The notes below the pieces were generated by a model that did no database searches, was not told where the DNA came from, and saw only the letters and a program-made list of their open reading frames with translations. DNA of 64,000 nucleotides from Bin87 sp965203985 (GTDB taxonomy: Bacteria; Chloroflexota; Dehalococcoidia; Lucifugimonadales; UBA3495), in NCBI GenBank assembly GCA_965203985.1, contig CBDBDS010000003.1, positions 62,001 to 126,000 on the forward strand, read 5' to 3'. Positions 33,900 through 42,936 of this stretch are shown in pieces (positions within the stretch are counted from its first letter, which is position 1; each line of letters opens with the position of its first letter). Both the position numbers and the translations under genes were made by a program.

Positions 33900-34679
33900 T
33901 TACGCCACGGAAAACCCCCCGTCCACCGTGATTACCGCCCCGGTAACGTAGTCCGACGCCCGGCTAGACAGGAACACCGCCGCTCCCTGCAACTCGTTGG
34001 CGTCGCCCCAGCGACCCATGGGGATCCGGCGGTTGATCAGGTCGTAGCGCTCCGGCTGGGTTTCCGGGATCGCCTGCGTCAGTTCGGTCATGAACCACCC
34101 CGGCAGGATGGCGTTGGACTGGATGTTGTCGCCGGCCCAGGCCACGGCGAAGCTTTTTGATAACTGCACGACCCCGCCCTTGCTGGACGAGTAGGGCACG
34201 CCGCTGCCCCCGCCGCCGAAGATGCTGTACATGCTGCCGATGCTGATGATCTTGCCGCTACCCTGCGCCTTGAAGTGCGGGTAGACTGCCTTGCTCGACA
34301 GGAACGCCGCCCGCAGATTAACGTCCAGCACGTTGTCCCACTCGGCCGCGGTGATGTCCTCCGGCGCCTTCCGAACCGTGGCCCCCGCGTTGTTGATCAG
34401 GATGTCAACGTGCCCGAAATGTGCCACCGCCCGCGACGCCATATCGTCGATGTCCGACTCGCTGGTGACGTCCGTCGGTATCGCGAAGGCGCGACGCCCG
34501 GTCGCCTCGATGGCTTCTACCGCAGCCGCATTCTTCTCCGCGTTGCGTGCGGCAATGGCGATGTCCGCCCCGGCGTTGGCCAGGCCCAGCGCCATGCCGA
34601 GGCCCAAGCCGCCGTTCCCGCCGGTAATCAGGGCTACCTTGCCGGTAAGGTCAAACAGATTGCCGTTGCTGCTGGTCAT
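33900..34679 (-). CDS. Short-chain dehydrogenase/reductase
   Basis: A 259-residue classical SDR: TGGNGGLGLGMA near residue 17 (NAD(P) loop), NNAGATV, the catalytic Ser in SIGSM, YSSSKGG with Tyr and Lys, and a C-terminal GAVITVDGGFSVA. Annotation systems often call these glucose 1-dehydrogenase or 3-oxoacyl reductase; the substrate is not deducible. Convergent with the membrane protein gene. Confidence 0.9.
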   Translation of the reverse strand: MTSSNGNLFDLTGKVALITGGNGGLGLGMALGLANAGADIAIAARNAEKNAAAVEAIEATGRRAFAIPTDVTSESDIDDMASRAVAHFGHVDILINNAGATVRKAPEDITAAEWDNVLDVNLRAAFLSSKAVYPHFKAQGSGKIISIGSMYSIFGGGGSGVPYSSSKGGVVQLSKSFAVAWAGDNIQSNAILPGWFMTELTQAIPETQPERYDLINRRIPMGRWGDANELQGAAVFLSSRASDYVTGAVITVDGGFSVA

Positions 34680-34772
34680 TGCCGTCGTCTCCGTTCGTTG
34701 CGTGATTGATTGCCGCCGGGTAGCGCTGGGCTATTCTGCCATCCGCTGGCGTTGACTGCCACCGCCCGCTGT

Positions 34773-34806
34773 CAAAATATTGGAGGCGACCCACCGGGCC
34801 GCCCCC
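34773..34806 (-). terminator. Terminator after hppA
   Basis: On the minus strand an 11-bp stem with two G-U pairs (GGGGGCGGCCC with GGGTCGCCTCC) and three-base loop is followed by AATATTTT. It lies 24 bases past the pyrophosphatase stop. Confidence 0.7.
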
Positions 34807-34830
34807 AATTGCGCTAAATGTTGGCTCGGC

Positions 34831-36906
34831 CTACAGGTTGATCAACGCCGGCGCCGCCACGAATGCCGGAGCGAACACCAGCGACACGATGGCCATCAGC
34901 TTCAGCAGGATGTTCAGGCTCGGTCCCGAGGTGTCCTTGAATGGGTCACCCACCACGTCGCCTTCCACCGCGGCTTTGTGGGCGTCTGAGCCCTTGCCGC
35001 CGTAGTTGCCCAGCTCAACGTACTTCTTGGCGTTGTCCCAGGTTCCGCCGGCCGACGCCATCATGATCGCCAGCATGAAACCGGCCGACACGGACCCGAT
35101 CAGCAGGCCGCCAAGAGCCGCCTCGCCCAGGATGAACCCCGTGGCTATCGGCGCCAGCACGGCCATGACGCCCGGCAGGATCATCTCCCGCAGGGCTCCC
35201 CGGGTGCTGATGTCCACGCACCGCGCTGAGTCGGGCGTGGCCGTTCCTTCCATCAGGCCGGGTATCTCGCGGAACTGGCGGCGCACTTCGTCGACGATCC
35301 CCTGGGCCGCGCGGCCTACCGCCTGCATCGTCAGTGCCGAGAAGATGAACGGCAGCATCGCGCCGATTACGAGCCCCACCAGGATCTGCGGCTGCAGGAT
35401 GTTGATGCCTGCGCTGCCGGCCGCCAGGCGGCCGTCCGGTCCCAGGGTGATCAAACCGGCGCTCACCGAGTAGGCGGCCAGCAGGGCCAGCGCGGTCAGC
35501 GCGGCCGATCCGATGGCAAAGCCCTTGCCCGTGGCCGCCGTGGTGTTGCCCAGCGCGTCCAGCGCATCGGTGCGCTCGCGCACCTGCGGGTCCAGGTTGG
35601 CCTGCTCGGCGATGCCGCCCGCATTGTCCGCCACCGGCCCGTAGGCGTCGGTCGCCAGGGTGATTCCCAGCGTGGACAGCAGGCCGACGCCGGCCAGCGC
35701 GACACCGTAGAACCCCGCGAACCAGTACGCCAGCAGGATGGCTACCGACACGCAGATCACCGGGATCAGCGTGCTGAGCATTCCGGTGGCGATGCCGCTG
35801 ATGATTACCGTGGCCGCCCCGGTTTGCGAGGATTCCGAAACCCGCTGCGTCGGCTTGTAGCTGTATGAGGTGTAGTACTCGGTTGCCAGACCGATGATGG
35901 TCCCGGCAATCAGTCCGGCCACTACGCAGCCGAACCACCACCAGTTGCCGGTGAGCGTGATGGTCAGGATAGCAGCGAAGATTATCAGGAGACCGCCCGC
36001 CGCGAAGATGCCGTACCGTAGCGCCCAAAGCAGTCTCTCGAAGTCGGCCTGTTCGCCGCTGCGCACCACAAACGTGCCCAGGATCGCGGCCACGATGCCC
36101 GCGCCGGCCAGCAGCATCGGGAACACTGCATCGTTGCCGAACACCGCAAAGGCGGTCGTGCTGGCCGCCGCCAGCGCCACCGCCGAGATGATGCTGCCCA
36201 CGTAGGACTCGAACAGGTCGGCGCCCATGCCGGCCACGTCGCCCACGTTGTCGCCCACGTTGTCCGCGATGACACCGGGGTTGCGCGGGTCGTCTTCGGG
36301 GATGCCGGCTTCCACCTTGCCCACCAGGTCGGAACCCACGTCGGCCGCCTTGGTGAAAATGCCGCCGCCTACGCGGGCAAACAGGGCGATGGAGCTGGCG
36401 CCGAACCCAAACCCGGCAACCGCCCCGATGTCCTGGAAAATCAGGTACAGGATGGTGACGCCCAGCAGGCCGATGCCCACCACGGTTACGCCCATCACCG
36501 TGCCGCTGGAGAATGCCACCCGCAAAGCTGGGTTCAGTCCCCGCATAGCGGCGGCGGCGGTGCGCACGTTGGCGCGTACCGCCACATTCATCCCGACGAA
36601 TCCGGCCAGACCGGAACAGATCGTGCCGACCAGATATGAAATGGCCGTGGCCGGAACGCCCAGGTTGTGAGTGAAGACCGTGTAGTCCAGTACGGCCAGG
36701 ATCACGGCCACCACCACAACGAATGGCAGCAGGGACATGTACTCCCGACGCAAGAAGGCGGACGCGCCGGTGCGGATGGCGTCGCCGATTTCCGTCATGC
36801 GCTCGTTGCCCGCGTCTGCCCCGACCACTCGCCAGGCCATAAACGCGGCAAAGGCCAGCGCAAGGACCCCCGCAGCCAAGGGCACGATTATAGGTATTGA
36901 TTCCAT
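34831..36906 (-). CDS. hppA: Membrane-bound proton/sodium-pumping pyrophosphatase, K+-dependent type
   Basis: A 691-residue integral membrane PPase with about 16 predicted membrane helices. The active site is intact: DVGSDLVGKVEAGIPEDDPRNP, DNVGDNVGDVAGMGADLFESY and a C-terminal DNAKKYVELG region. GNTTAATGKG has Ala and Gly at the two positions that in K+-independent enzymes are Lys and Thr, so it should be K+-dependent by the published rule. Whether it pumps H+, Na+ or both cannot be settled by eye. It couples pyrophosphate hydrolysis to an ion gradient. Likely transcribed alone. Confidence 0.95.
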   Translation of the reverse strand: MESIPIIVPLAAGVLALAFAAFMAWRVVGADAGNERMTEIGDAIRTGASAFLRREYMSLLPFVVVVAVILAVLDYTVFTHNLGVPATAISYLVGTICSGLAGFVGMNVAVRANVRTAAAAMRGLNPALRVAFSSGTVMGVTVVGIGLLGVTILYLIFQDIGAVAGFGFGASSIALFARVGGGIFTKAADVGSDLVGKVEAGIPEDDPRNPGVIADNVGDNVGDVAGMGADLFESYVGSIISAVALAAASTTAFAVFGNDAVFPMLLAGAGIVAAILGTFVVRSGEQADFERLLWALRYGIFAAGGLLIIFAAILTITLTGNWWWFGCVVAGLIAGTIIGLATEYYTSYSYKPTQRVSESSQTGAATVIISGIATGMLSTLIPVICVSVAILLAYWFAGFYGVALAGVGLLSTLGITLATDAYGPVADNAGGIAEQANLDPQVRERTDALDALGNTTAATGKGFAIGSAALTALALLAAYSVSAGLITLGPDGRLAAGSAGINILQPQILVGLVIGAMLPFIFSALTMQAVGRAAQGIVDEVRRQFREIPGLMEGTATPDSARCVDISTRGALREMILPGVMAVLAPIATGFILGEAALGGLLIGSVSAGFMLAIMMASAGGTWDNAKKYVELGNYGGKGSDAHKAAVEGDVVGDPFKDTSGPSLNILLKLMAIVSLVFAPAFVAAPALINL

Positions 36907-36976
36907 ACATTCCTCTCCGTTTTTGGACTACAAATTACGACAAACGTTGCGAAATTAGCACAGGCCCTGTTGAGTG

Positions 36977-37555
36977 TCAATTAACGTGATCGTCAGTTTT
37001 CGATGCCAAATCGACGATGGTTGCGGTGATTTCGCCGTTCTTGATATCCAGGACTGCGACGGTGCCCAGATAACCCGGCGCATGGCGACGACCGGGATAC
37101 GTGGGGCTGCCGGGGTTGACGAACAACACACCGTCGCGCCATTCCACCATCTCCTCGTGCGTGTCCCCGAAGACCACCACGTCAACCTCACCGCCGAATT
37201 TCTTTTGCAGTAACGCTTTCAGATCCGATTGCGGCCAAACCAGTCCAGTCCCGTCGGGCGTCGTCGCAATCGACGGCGGCGGCCACTGTATGTCGTGTAC
37301 CATCCCGATCCGTACCCCCGCTACCTCGACGATGCGAGAGACGTTGGCCAGCCGCCCCCCGGACTCCACCGGGTCCTCGTACCCGCGCACCGCCAGCACC
37401 GGCGCCAGTTCCTCCAGGTAATCCAGTACGCCGATGCATTCCAGGTCGCCGCAGTGCAGCAGCAGGTCGCAGCCCTGCAGCGCCTCGAACACCGCCGTCG
37501 GCAGGTCCCGGCCACTGCCCGCGGAATGCGTATCGGAGATAAGCCCGATCTTCAC
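36977..37555 (-). CDS. YfcE/MJ0936-type phosphodiesterase
   Basis: A 192-residue calcineurin-like phosphoesterase: IGLISDTHS, LLHCGDLE, AVRGYEDP (N of GNxD replaced), VHDIQWPPP and VVFGDTHEE with NPGSPTYP. The third motif reads RGYED in place of RGNCD, a possible change in the metal site. Start is GTG, nine bases past the stop of the LLM gene, with which it is probably co-transcribed. Confidence 0.82.
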   Translation of the reverse strand: MKIGLISDTHSAGSGRDLPTAVFEALQGCDLLLHCGDLECIGVLDYLEELAPVLAVRGYEDPVESGGRLANVSRIVEVAGVRIGMVHDIQWPPPSIATTPDGTGLVWPQSDLKALLQKKFGGEVDVVVFGDTHEEMVEWRDGVLFVNPGSPTYPGRRHAPGYLGTVAVLDIKNGEITATIVDLASKTDDHVN

Positions 37556-37564
37556 CGGATCAAC

Positions 37565-38584
37565 TTATGCCTCTGCGGGGGCCAGCGCTTCCAGCGTGCC
37601 CAGCATGGTGTCCCGGTCCGACCCGTGGGGGAAGGCCACCAGCGGCATATCGACCCCGTTGCTCCGGAACCGGGCCATCTTGTCCCGACATTCGCGGGGT
37701 GTTCCAATCGCGGTGATGTTGTCCACCATCTCGTCGGTTATGCAGGCGGCCGCTTTCGCCCGGTCTCCCTCGGCCCATGCCGTCCGCAGTTGGTCGCACT
37801 CGTCGCGGTATCCGTATCGGCAGAACAGATCGTAGTAGTAAGTTCCCATTCCGCCGATGTAAAACGCCATGTGCGAACGGGCCTGGGCAATCGCGTCGGA
37901 CACCGTCGCCTCATCCTCGCTGGCGCAGCTGAGTATCTGCGGCGCTGTGGTCACGTCGGAAACCTGCCTGCCGGCCGCTTCCGCCGCCTGTGCCAGCGGT
38001 TCTTTCACTTCGGGCAGCCTCTCCCGGTGCGTCCAGATGGGGAGCCACCCGTCCGCGGATCGGCCGGTCAACTCCAGGTTGCGTTTCCCCAGCGACGCCA
38101 CGTAGATCGGCACCCGCTCCTGCACCGGCCGCACGCCCATGCGAAAACGCTTCAGGTTGTAGAACCGGCCCTCGTAGTTGACCCGCTCGCCCGAAAGCGC
38201 CAGCCGGATGATGTCAATGTACTCGGCCGTGCGGCCCACCGGATGGTCAAACTTCACACCGTGCCAGTCCTCGATCACGATGCGGCCGCTGCTGCCGAGC
38301 CCCAGGATGGCCCGCCCGTTGCTGATGCGGTCCAGGGATGCGATGCTCTGCGCGACCAGTCCCGGCGTCCTGCTGTACACGGTGACGATCCCTGTGCCCA
38401 GGCCGATGCGCTCCGTGTGGCACGCCAGCATCGTCAGTACGGTGAAGGCGTCACGTCCCCACGACTCCCCGGTCCAGAACGACTCGTACCCCAGGCGGTC
38501 GGCGGCCTGCGCCACGGCGATGAGGTCGTCGTCATCGTTGTTGTCGCGACTGCTGAAGGTCAGCGCCATGCGTTGGGTGGTCAA
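37565..38584 (-). CDS. LLM-class flavin-dependent (F420-type) oxidoreductase
   Basis: A 339-residue bacterial-luciferase-like TIM barrel: AAQAADRLGYESFWTGES-type start, LACHTERIGLGTGIVTVYSR, the GRAILGLGSSGR phosphate loop and RPVQERVPIYVASLGKRNLELTG. The arrangement fits F420-dependent members (Mer/MSMEG-like), though FMN use is possible. Substrate unknown. Upstream is a protein of unknown function on the same strand. Confidence 0.85.
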   Translation of the reverse strand: MTTQRMALTFSSRDNNDDDDLIAVAQAADRLGYESFWTGESWGRDAFTVLTMLACHTERIGLGTGIVTVYSRTPGLVAQSIASLDRISNGRAILGLGSSGRIVIEDWHGVKFDHPVGRTAEYIDIIRLALSGERVNYEGRFYNLKRFRMGVRPVQERVPIYVASLGKRNLELTGRSADGWLPIWTHRERLPEVKEPLAQAAEAAGRQVSDVTTAPQILSCASEDEATVSDAIAQARSHMAFYIGGMGTYYYDLFCRYGYRDECDQLRTAWAEGDRAKAAACITDEMVDNITAIGTPRECRDKMARFRSNGVDMPLVAFPHGSDRDTMLGTLEALAPAEA

Positions 38585-38593
38585 GGTTGTCCC

Positions 38594-39169
38594 TCAATTC
38601 CGGTTTTGCCAGATATAGTACGGGTCCAGCGATTCGTCGGTCATGGTTTCGCCCAGCGCCTCCCCGACCGCGGGGAATGCCTTGCTTTCCATCTCGATCA
38701 GCCGGCTCAACTCCTGCGACCAACGTTCGATGGCTGCGCCGTCCAGCTTGCCTGACAGCATCTCGGAGAAGCCTTCCACCACCTGATTGGTGGGAATGGC
38801 CAGCGTCGGCCCCGATATGACGAATACCACCACCTCCGGCATCCTGTCCTCGTCGTGGTAGTCCACTCCCAGGCGCTCCAGGATGTAGTGCATGGCCACG
38901 CCGCGCACGATGTCATCCACCTGGTTGGGCAGGTGCATGAGGTGCAGGAACGGTCGATCCCCGCCTTCCCGCAGGGCGCTGGCGAATTCGCTCTCCACCG
39001 TGCGGTAGTATTCGTCGTTGAACACGTCCTCGGTGGACATCAGCCTGACCTCTGCCGACGGGCCCCGGGTATCCACCACCACGAATTCCTTTAGGTGCGG
39101 GAAGATGGCCAGGGTGATGTCGGGATACCGTCCGTTGGGGAGCGGCCCGCCGCTGAGTTCCTGGAACAA
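38594..39169 (-). CDS. Unknown protein, 191 residues
   Basis: Starts at TTG with AAGGAG seven bases upstream. Mixed alpha/beta protein without membrane segments: KEFVVVDTRGP, FLHLMHLPNQVDDIVRGVAMHYILERLGVDYHDE and MPEVVVFVISGPTLAIP. No family recognised. Nine bases before the LLM oxidoreductase, so it may belong to that operon. Confidence 0.6.
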   Translation of the reverse strand: MFQELSGGPLPNGRYPDITLAIFPHLKEFVVVDTRGPSAEVRLMSTEDVFNDEYYRTVESEFASALREGGDRPFLHLMHLPNQVDDIVRGVAMHYILERLGVDYHDEDRMPEVVVFVISGPTLAIPTNQVVEGFSEMLSGKLDGAAIERWSQELSRLIEMESKAFPAVGEALGETMTDESLDPYYIWQNRN

Positions 39170-39238
39170 GGTTGTGCTCCTTGCGCCTGATCGGCCCCGA
39201 CCGCTCGCCGCGATGGGGGAAGTTCATCGATCCTGATG

Positions 39239-40000
39239 TCAGCCGGTGATCAAACCCCGTATCGCCGCCGCGACGCCGGAAAGGTCATCTACCTCGGCAT
39301 CCGCCTTGCTGTCCGGGTCATCCGGATCCTCGGGCTCGTAGAAACCACGGATCCAGACGGATTTCATGCCCACCCGGTTGGCTCCCACCACGTCATTGCT
39401 CACGTGATCGCCGACATGGATCGTGCTCTCTGGTTTCGAATCCAACGCCTCCATGGTCATCAGAAAAATCTCATCGGAAGGCTTGGCCAGCAGAACCTCG
39501 TCGGAGAAAGTCATGGTCTGGAAATATTGCGCCAGGCCATGTTGTTCCAGGAACTGACGGAAGGTATAGCCCGGAGTCATGCCCGTGTTCGATATCAGCC
39601 CGATTCGCAGCCCCATACCGCTGACTGTGGCTAGGGTTTCCTGCGTCGCCTCGTGGAACCGCGGCGGGTAGTCGAAGAACGACTCCGCGTAGACCCTCTC
39701 GATCTCGGCCAGGGTCGGCTCCGGCAAACGTCCCACCAGGCCGTCTTCAATCAGGTTGACGAAGATTTCCACCTGCTCGCGGAAACTCACGTCCGCGTTG
39801 TTGTTCCGGACCGCTCGGCAGGCTCGGTAGCATCCCCGGTAGGCCTCGCGGATGTGATCCGGGTCGTGGTGGATCCCCTGCTCGGCCAGCAAATCGCGGG
39901 CGCCATCCAGGCGAACCTGTGCCCTTTGGAGGCCCAGTTCCCGATTGTCCAGGATCAAGGTCTGCCACAGGTCGAAGGTAACGGCGTTTATTGTAGCCAC
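39239..40000 (-). CDS. HAD-superfamily hydrolase
   Basis: A 253-residue HAD: VTFDLWQTLI (motif I, DxW variant typical of the haloacid-dehalogenase-like group), ISNTGM (motif II), LLAKPSDEIF with the motif III Lys and IHVGDHVSNDVVGA (motif IV). A helical cap lies between I and II. The GTG at 40000 is chosen because the family starts there; the longer frame overlaps the amidase stop. Substrate unknown. Confidence 0.85.
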   Translation of the reverse strand: MATINAVTFDLWQTLILDNRELGLQRAQVRLDGARDLLAEQGIHHDPDHIREAYRGCYRACRAVRNNNADVSFREQVEIFVNLIEDGLVGRLPEPTLAEIERVYAESFFDYPPRFHEATQETLATVSGMGLRIGLISNTGMTPGYTFRQFLEQHGLAQYFQTMTFSDEVLLAKPSDEIFLMTMEALDSKPESTIHVGDHVSNDVVGANRVGMKSVWIRGFYEPEDPDDPDSKADAEVDDLSGVAAAIRGLITG

Positions 40001-40055
40001 TTCTTTTGCGGTTCCTGCCGTCGTGAGAGGTTCGTTGTCGATCTGCGGAACCCGA

Positions 40056-41465
40056 CTACAGCGGAGGCCGCTGCGTGTGCCAGTCCGTCGCCTGCTGGTA
40101 AGCGTAGGCGGCCCGCAGCACCGTCGATTCGTCAAAGCTTCGGCCCGCCAGATGCAGGCCCACGGGCAGCCCGTCCGGCCCAAACCCGCAAGGCACCGAA
40201 ATCGCCGGCGACCCGGTGATGTTGTACACCCGCGTGTACTTGGTCAGCATCGGCACCGCCGGCAACGCCTGGCCTCCGATCTCAATCCGCCTTTCCAGGA
40301 TCTTCGGGGCCGTTACCGGCTCAACCGGCCCGGCCAGGAGGTCAACGCCCTCCAGCAGACCGGCCACCTGCTGGCAGAAAACCTGTCTCGCCTGCTGGGC
40401 TCTCAGGTACTCCGCCGCCGAGATGAAAAGCCCTTCCTCCAGCCGCTCGCGTACCTGCGGGTACATCTTGTCACCGTCGCTGAGCAGGACGTCCCGATGG
40501 GCGGCCGTCGCCTCGGCGCTGAGGATGGCGTTGCTGATGGGCTGGGCGTACTCATACAGCGGCAGGGAAACGTCCACGATCTCCGCGCCCAGTTCGCCGA
40601 GCACAGTGATGGCCTGTTGCGTCAGCGCCGCCACGGCAGGATCTATTTCCGTCTCGAAATATTCCCTGACCACGCCGATGCGCAGTCCGCGGATGTCTCC
40701 GGTCAGCGCCGTCGTGTAATCGGGAACTGGTGCGTTCGATGTGGCATGGTCCGCCGGATCGGATCCGGCAATCACGTTCATGGTCAGCGCCGCGTCTTCC
40801 ACCGTCCGCACCATCGGACCGGGATGGTCCAGGCACCAGGACAACGGTGTCAAACCCGCGCGGCTCACCCGTCCATAGGTCGGTTTGAGGCCGACGATGC
40901 CACACAGCGCCGCCGGAATTCGCACGCTGCCGCCGGTGTCGCTGCCCATGGTGATGGTGCACTGACCTGCCGCCGCCGCTGACCCGCTGCCCCCGCTGGA
41001 ACCGCCGGTAATTCGCTCCGGGTTCCACGGGTTGTGCATGTGGCCGTAATCGCCGTTCTCGCCGGTTGGACCGAACGCGAAGGGGTGCATGTTCAGCTTC
41101 CCCAGCAGGATCGCGCCAGCCTGCCCGAACCGGGTCGCCACCGTGCAGTCCTGCTCGGGCACGAAGTTGTCATAAATCCGTGTCCCCGACGTGGTCTTGA
41201 CCCCAGCCGTGTTGAACAGGTCCTTCAATCCCACGGGGATGCCATGCAATGGCCCGCGGTAATTCCCCCGGGCGATTTCGTCCTCGGCCCGTTGTGCCGC
41301 GCTCCTCGCCTGCTCCGGCATCAGGGTAATGAACGAATTGAGGGTCGATTCGGTCTCTTCGATCCGGGCCAGGCAAGCTTCCACCACCTCGACCGGCGAT
41401 ACCTCCCGGTTACGGATGAGGCCGGACAGTTCCCAAGCCGACATGTAATGAAGTGCGTCGGCCAT
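40056..41465 (-). CDS. Amidase-signature enzyme (GatA/AtzE-like)
   Basis: A 469-residue amidase with the complete Ser-cisSer-Lys triad: Lys in VGLKDLF (near 80), the Gly/Ser loop ITGGSSGGSGSAAA (near 155) and the nucleophile in GSDTGGSVRIP. YGRVSRAGLTP and GLPVGLHLAG complete the signature. Since a small GatC/AtzG-like gene is directly upstream and no gatB is near, a role as a stand-alone amidase (AtzE/biuret-hydrolase type) is likelier than tRNA amidotransferase. Confidence 0.88.
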   Translation of the reverse strand: MADALHYMSAWELSGLIRNREVSPVEVVEACLARIEETESTLNSFITLMPEQARSAAQRAEDEIARGNYRGPLHGIPVGLKDLFNTAGVKTTSGTRIYDNFVPEQDCTVATRFGQAGAILLGKLNMHPFAFGPTGENGDYGHMHNPWNPERITGGSSGGSGSAAAAGQCTITMGSDTGGSVRIPAALCGIVGLKPTYGRVSRAGLTPLSWCLDHPGPMVRTVEDAALTMNVIAGSDPADHATSNAPVPDYTTALTGDIRGLRIGVVREYFETEIDPAVAALTQQAITVLGELGAEIVDVSLPLYEYAQPISNAILSAEATAAHRDVLLSDGDKMYPQVRERLEEGLFISAAEYLRAQQARQVFCQQVAGLLEGVDLLAGPVEPVTAPKILERRIEIGGQALPAVPMLTKYTRVYNITGSPAISVPCGFGPDGLPVGLHLAGRSFDESTVLRAAYAYQQATDWHTQRPPL

Positions 41466-41468
41466 GGT

Positions 41469-41702
41469 CTAACTCCTCCTCACCGCCGGGTCGGAATGCT
41501 GATATGCGGACGGGATGAAGGCGGATGGAGACTCGGCCCCGGAGACATCAATCTCGTAGAGGCGAGCCAGACCCTCGCGCATCAGCGCAACTCTGCGCGC
41601 CAGGTCTTGGCCTCTTTCTTCATCCGACACGTCCAGACCCAACGCCTGGGCCATGCGCAGAAACCCTTCGCCAAACCCTGGTGATTCGGAACCCGTGGCC
41701 AT
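41469..41702 (-). CDS. GatC/AtzG-like small amidase partner
   Basis: A 77-residue helical protein: FLRMAQALGLDVSDEERGQDLARRVALMREGLARLYEID then SPSAFIPSAY. This matches the pattern of GatC and AtzG, which wrap around their amidase and end in a short PxFxP-like tail. The ATG at 41702 has GGGGAG upstream; earlier ATGs at 41720 and 41726 lack one. Three bases before the amidase start. Confidence 0.72.
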   Translation of the reverse strand: MATGSESPGFGEGFLRMAQALGLDVSDEERGQDLARRVALMREGLARLYEIDVSGAESPSAFIPSAYQHSDPAVRRS

Positions 41703-41864
41703 TAGCTCTCCCCGCAACATCGCCATGATTTGCTGTCCAGGCGGGCGCCCGCAATTATGGCCCAATGAGTCCAAGTTGGCAAATGGCAGAGCCCGCACCC
41801 GGCCTCCCCTCAGCGTACCGAATCCGCCCCGCCATCGCTCATGCGTGCCCAGTCTCCCCCACCA

Positions 41865-41955
41865 GTCATTGCGAGCGCAGCGTGGCAATCTCGTGATGGC
41901 AACAGGGCCTCTACCAGCAATGGGATCGCCACGTCGCTGCGCTCCTCGCGATGAC
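41865..41955. repeat. Palindromic REP-like element
   Basis: Two imperfect inverted arms: GTCATTGCGAGCGCAGCG with TGGCAATC on the left (41865-41890) and, inverted, GTCATCGCGAGGAGCGCAGC with GTGGCGATC on the right (41924-41955). The GTCATTGCGAG...AGCGACG..GCAATC theme is known from dispersed intergenic repeats in many bacterial genomes. Minus-strand reading gives the frequent spurious peptide REERSDVAI. It fills most of the gap 41703-42044; the rest of that gap shows nothing else. Confidence 0.75.
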
Positions 41956-42044
41956 AAACCGGGTTCGCGTGAGGCCACCATCGCCCTTGTTCTATACTGC
42001 AACGTCCAACTCTGGACTCCACCTGCTGATATGGCATTTTTGTG

Positions 42045-42809
42045 ATGCAATCCTTCTGTACCCATTGCGGCGCCGCGCTTCCGCCGGGCGCGGCGGAATG
42101 CGCGGAGTGTCGCTCAGCGGTGGCGCCCGCTGCCGCGCCGGCCGATGCGCCGACCTGGGGCATCTGGCCACCCGCCCTGGGATTGATGGTCCTGGTGCCA
42201 TCGGCCGTACTGATTGCGTCCCTGGCCCTAGTGATCCCCCTGGCCGTCGCTGCCGTGATTTCTGCCACCGCCCTGGGATTGCTGCAGGTCGTCCTGGTGT
42301 GGCTGCTCGGCATCCGCACCTGGCCGCCCCCGTTGGCGGCAGTTGGGTTCACCGGACCGCGGACTTCGCTCCGTGCCTCCGCGATGCTTGTGGTGGCCGC
42401 GCTGGTGTGCAGTCTCGGATTCGCTCAGCTGTACACCATGGCGGCTCTGGCTTTGGGATGGGACTTCCTAATGCCTCCCGAGATTCCCGACGGTTTGCTG
42501 CTCCCCGGAGGTTGGGTTGTATTCAGCGCGCTGGCCCTGGCGGTCTGGACTCCGGTTGCCGAGGAAACGTTCTTTCGCGGTTTCATCCTGCGGGGACTCG
42601 CCAACCGCTGGCGATTGGCGCCCGCCCTGGTCGCGTCGGCCGCCGTGTTCGCTGCCCTGCACCTGGCGCCGGCCCTGCTGCTGCCCGTGTTCGTTACCGG
42701 ATTGCTGCTGGGCTTCCTGTACCATCGCACCGGCTCTTTGTGGCCCTGCATCGCCGTCCACGCCGCGCAGAACCTGGTGGCCGTGCTCAGCGCGTGGTTG
42801 GGCCTGTAA
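42045..42809 (+). CDS. CPBP intramembrane protease with zinc-ribbon head
   Basis: A 254-residue polytopic protein. An N-terminal zinc ribbon (CTHCGAAL and CAECRSA, two CxxC pairs) precedes about seven membrane segments with the CPBP/Abi motifs: AEETFFRGFILR (glutamic base pair), AALHLAP and AVHAAQN. CPBP members include Rce1-like prenyl-protein proteases and bacteriocin self-immunity proteins. Start ATG 42045; GTG at 42042 is also possible. Confidence 0.85.
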   Translation: MQSFCTHCGAALPPGAAECAECRSAVAPAAAPADAPTWGIWPPALGLMVLVPSAVLIASLALVIPLAVAAVISATALGLLQVVLVWLLGIRTWPPPLAAVGFTGPRTSLRASAMLVVAALVCSLGFAQLYTMAALALGWDFLMPPEIPDGLLLPGGWVVFSALALAVWTPVAEETFFRGFILRGLANRWRLAPALVASAAVFAALHLAPALLLPVFVTGLLLGFLYHRTGSLWPCIAVHAAQNLVAVLSAWLGL

Positions 42810-42936
42810 ACTCACAGCCGCGCTCCAGCCGGGATGGCCGCCTCACCCAGCGTACGGCACGTACCCCATCCCGCCGTCTGGACACCCGCCGGCCCGTAGG
42901 ATAGTCTAGTTGTGCTTCTAACTCCCGCTTTCTCGA

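Noticed and set aside
35015..36910. A 631-codon minus-strand open frame in another phase
   Set aside because: Out-of-phase shadow of hppA, with Arg/Gly-rich translation.
41703..42065. N-terminal extension of the GatC/AtzG-like gene to 42065
   Set aside because: The extension runs through the REP-like palindrome and yields the spurious REERSD-type peptide; a good RBS supports 41702.
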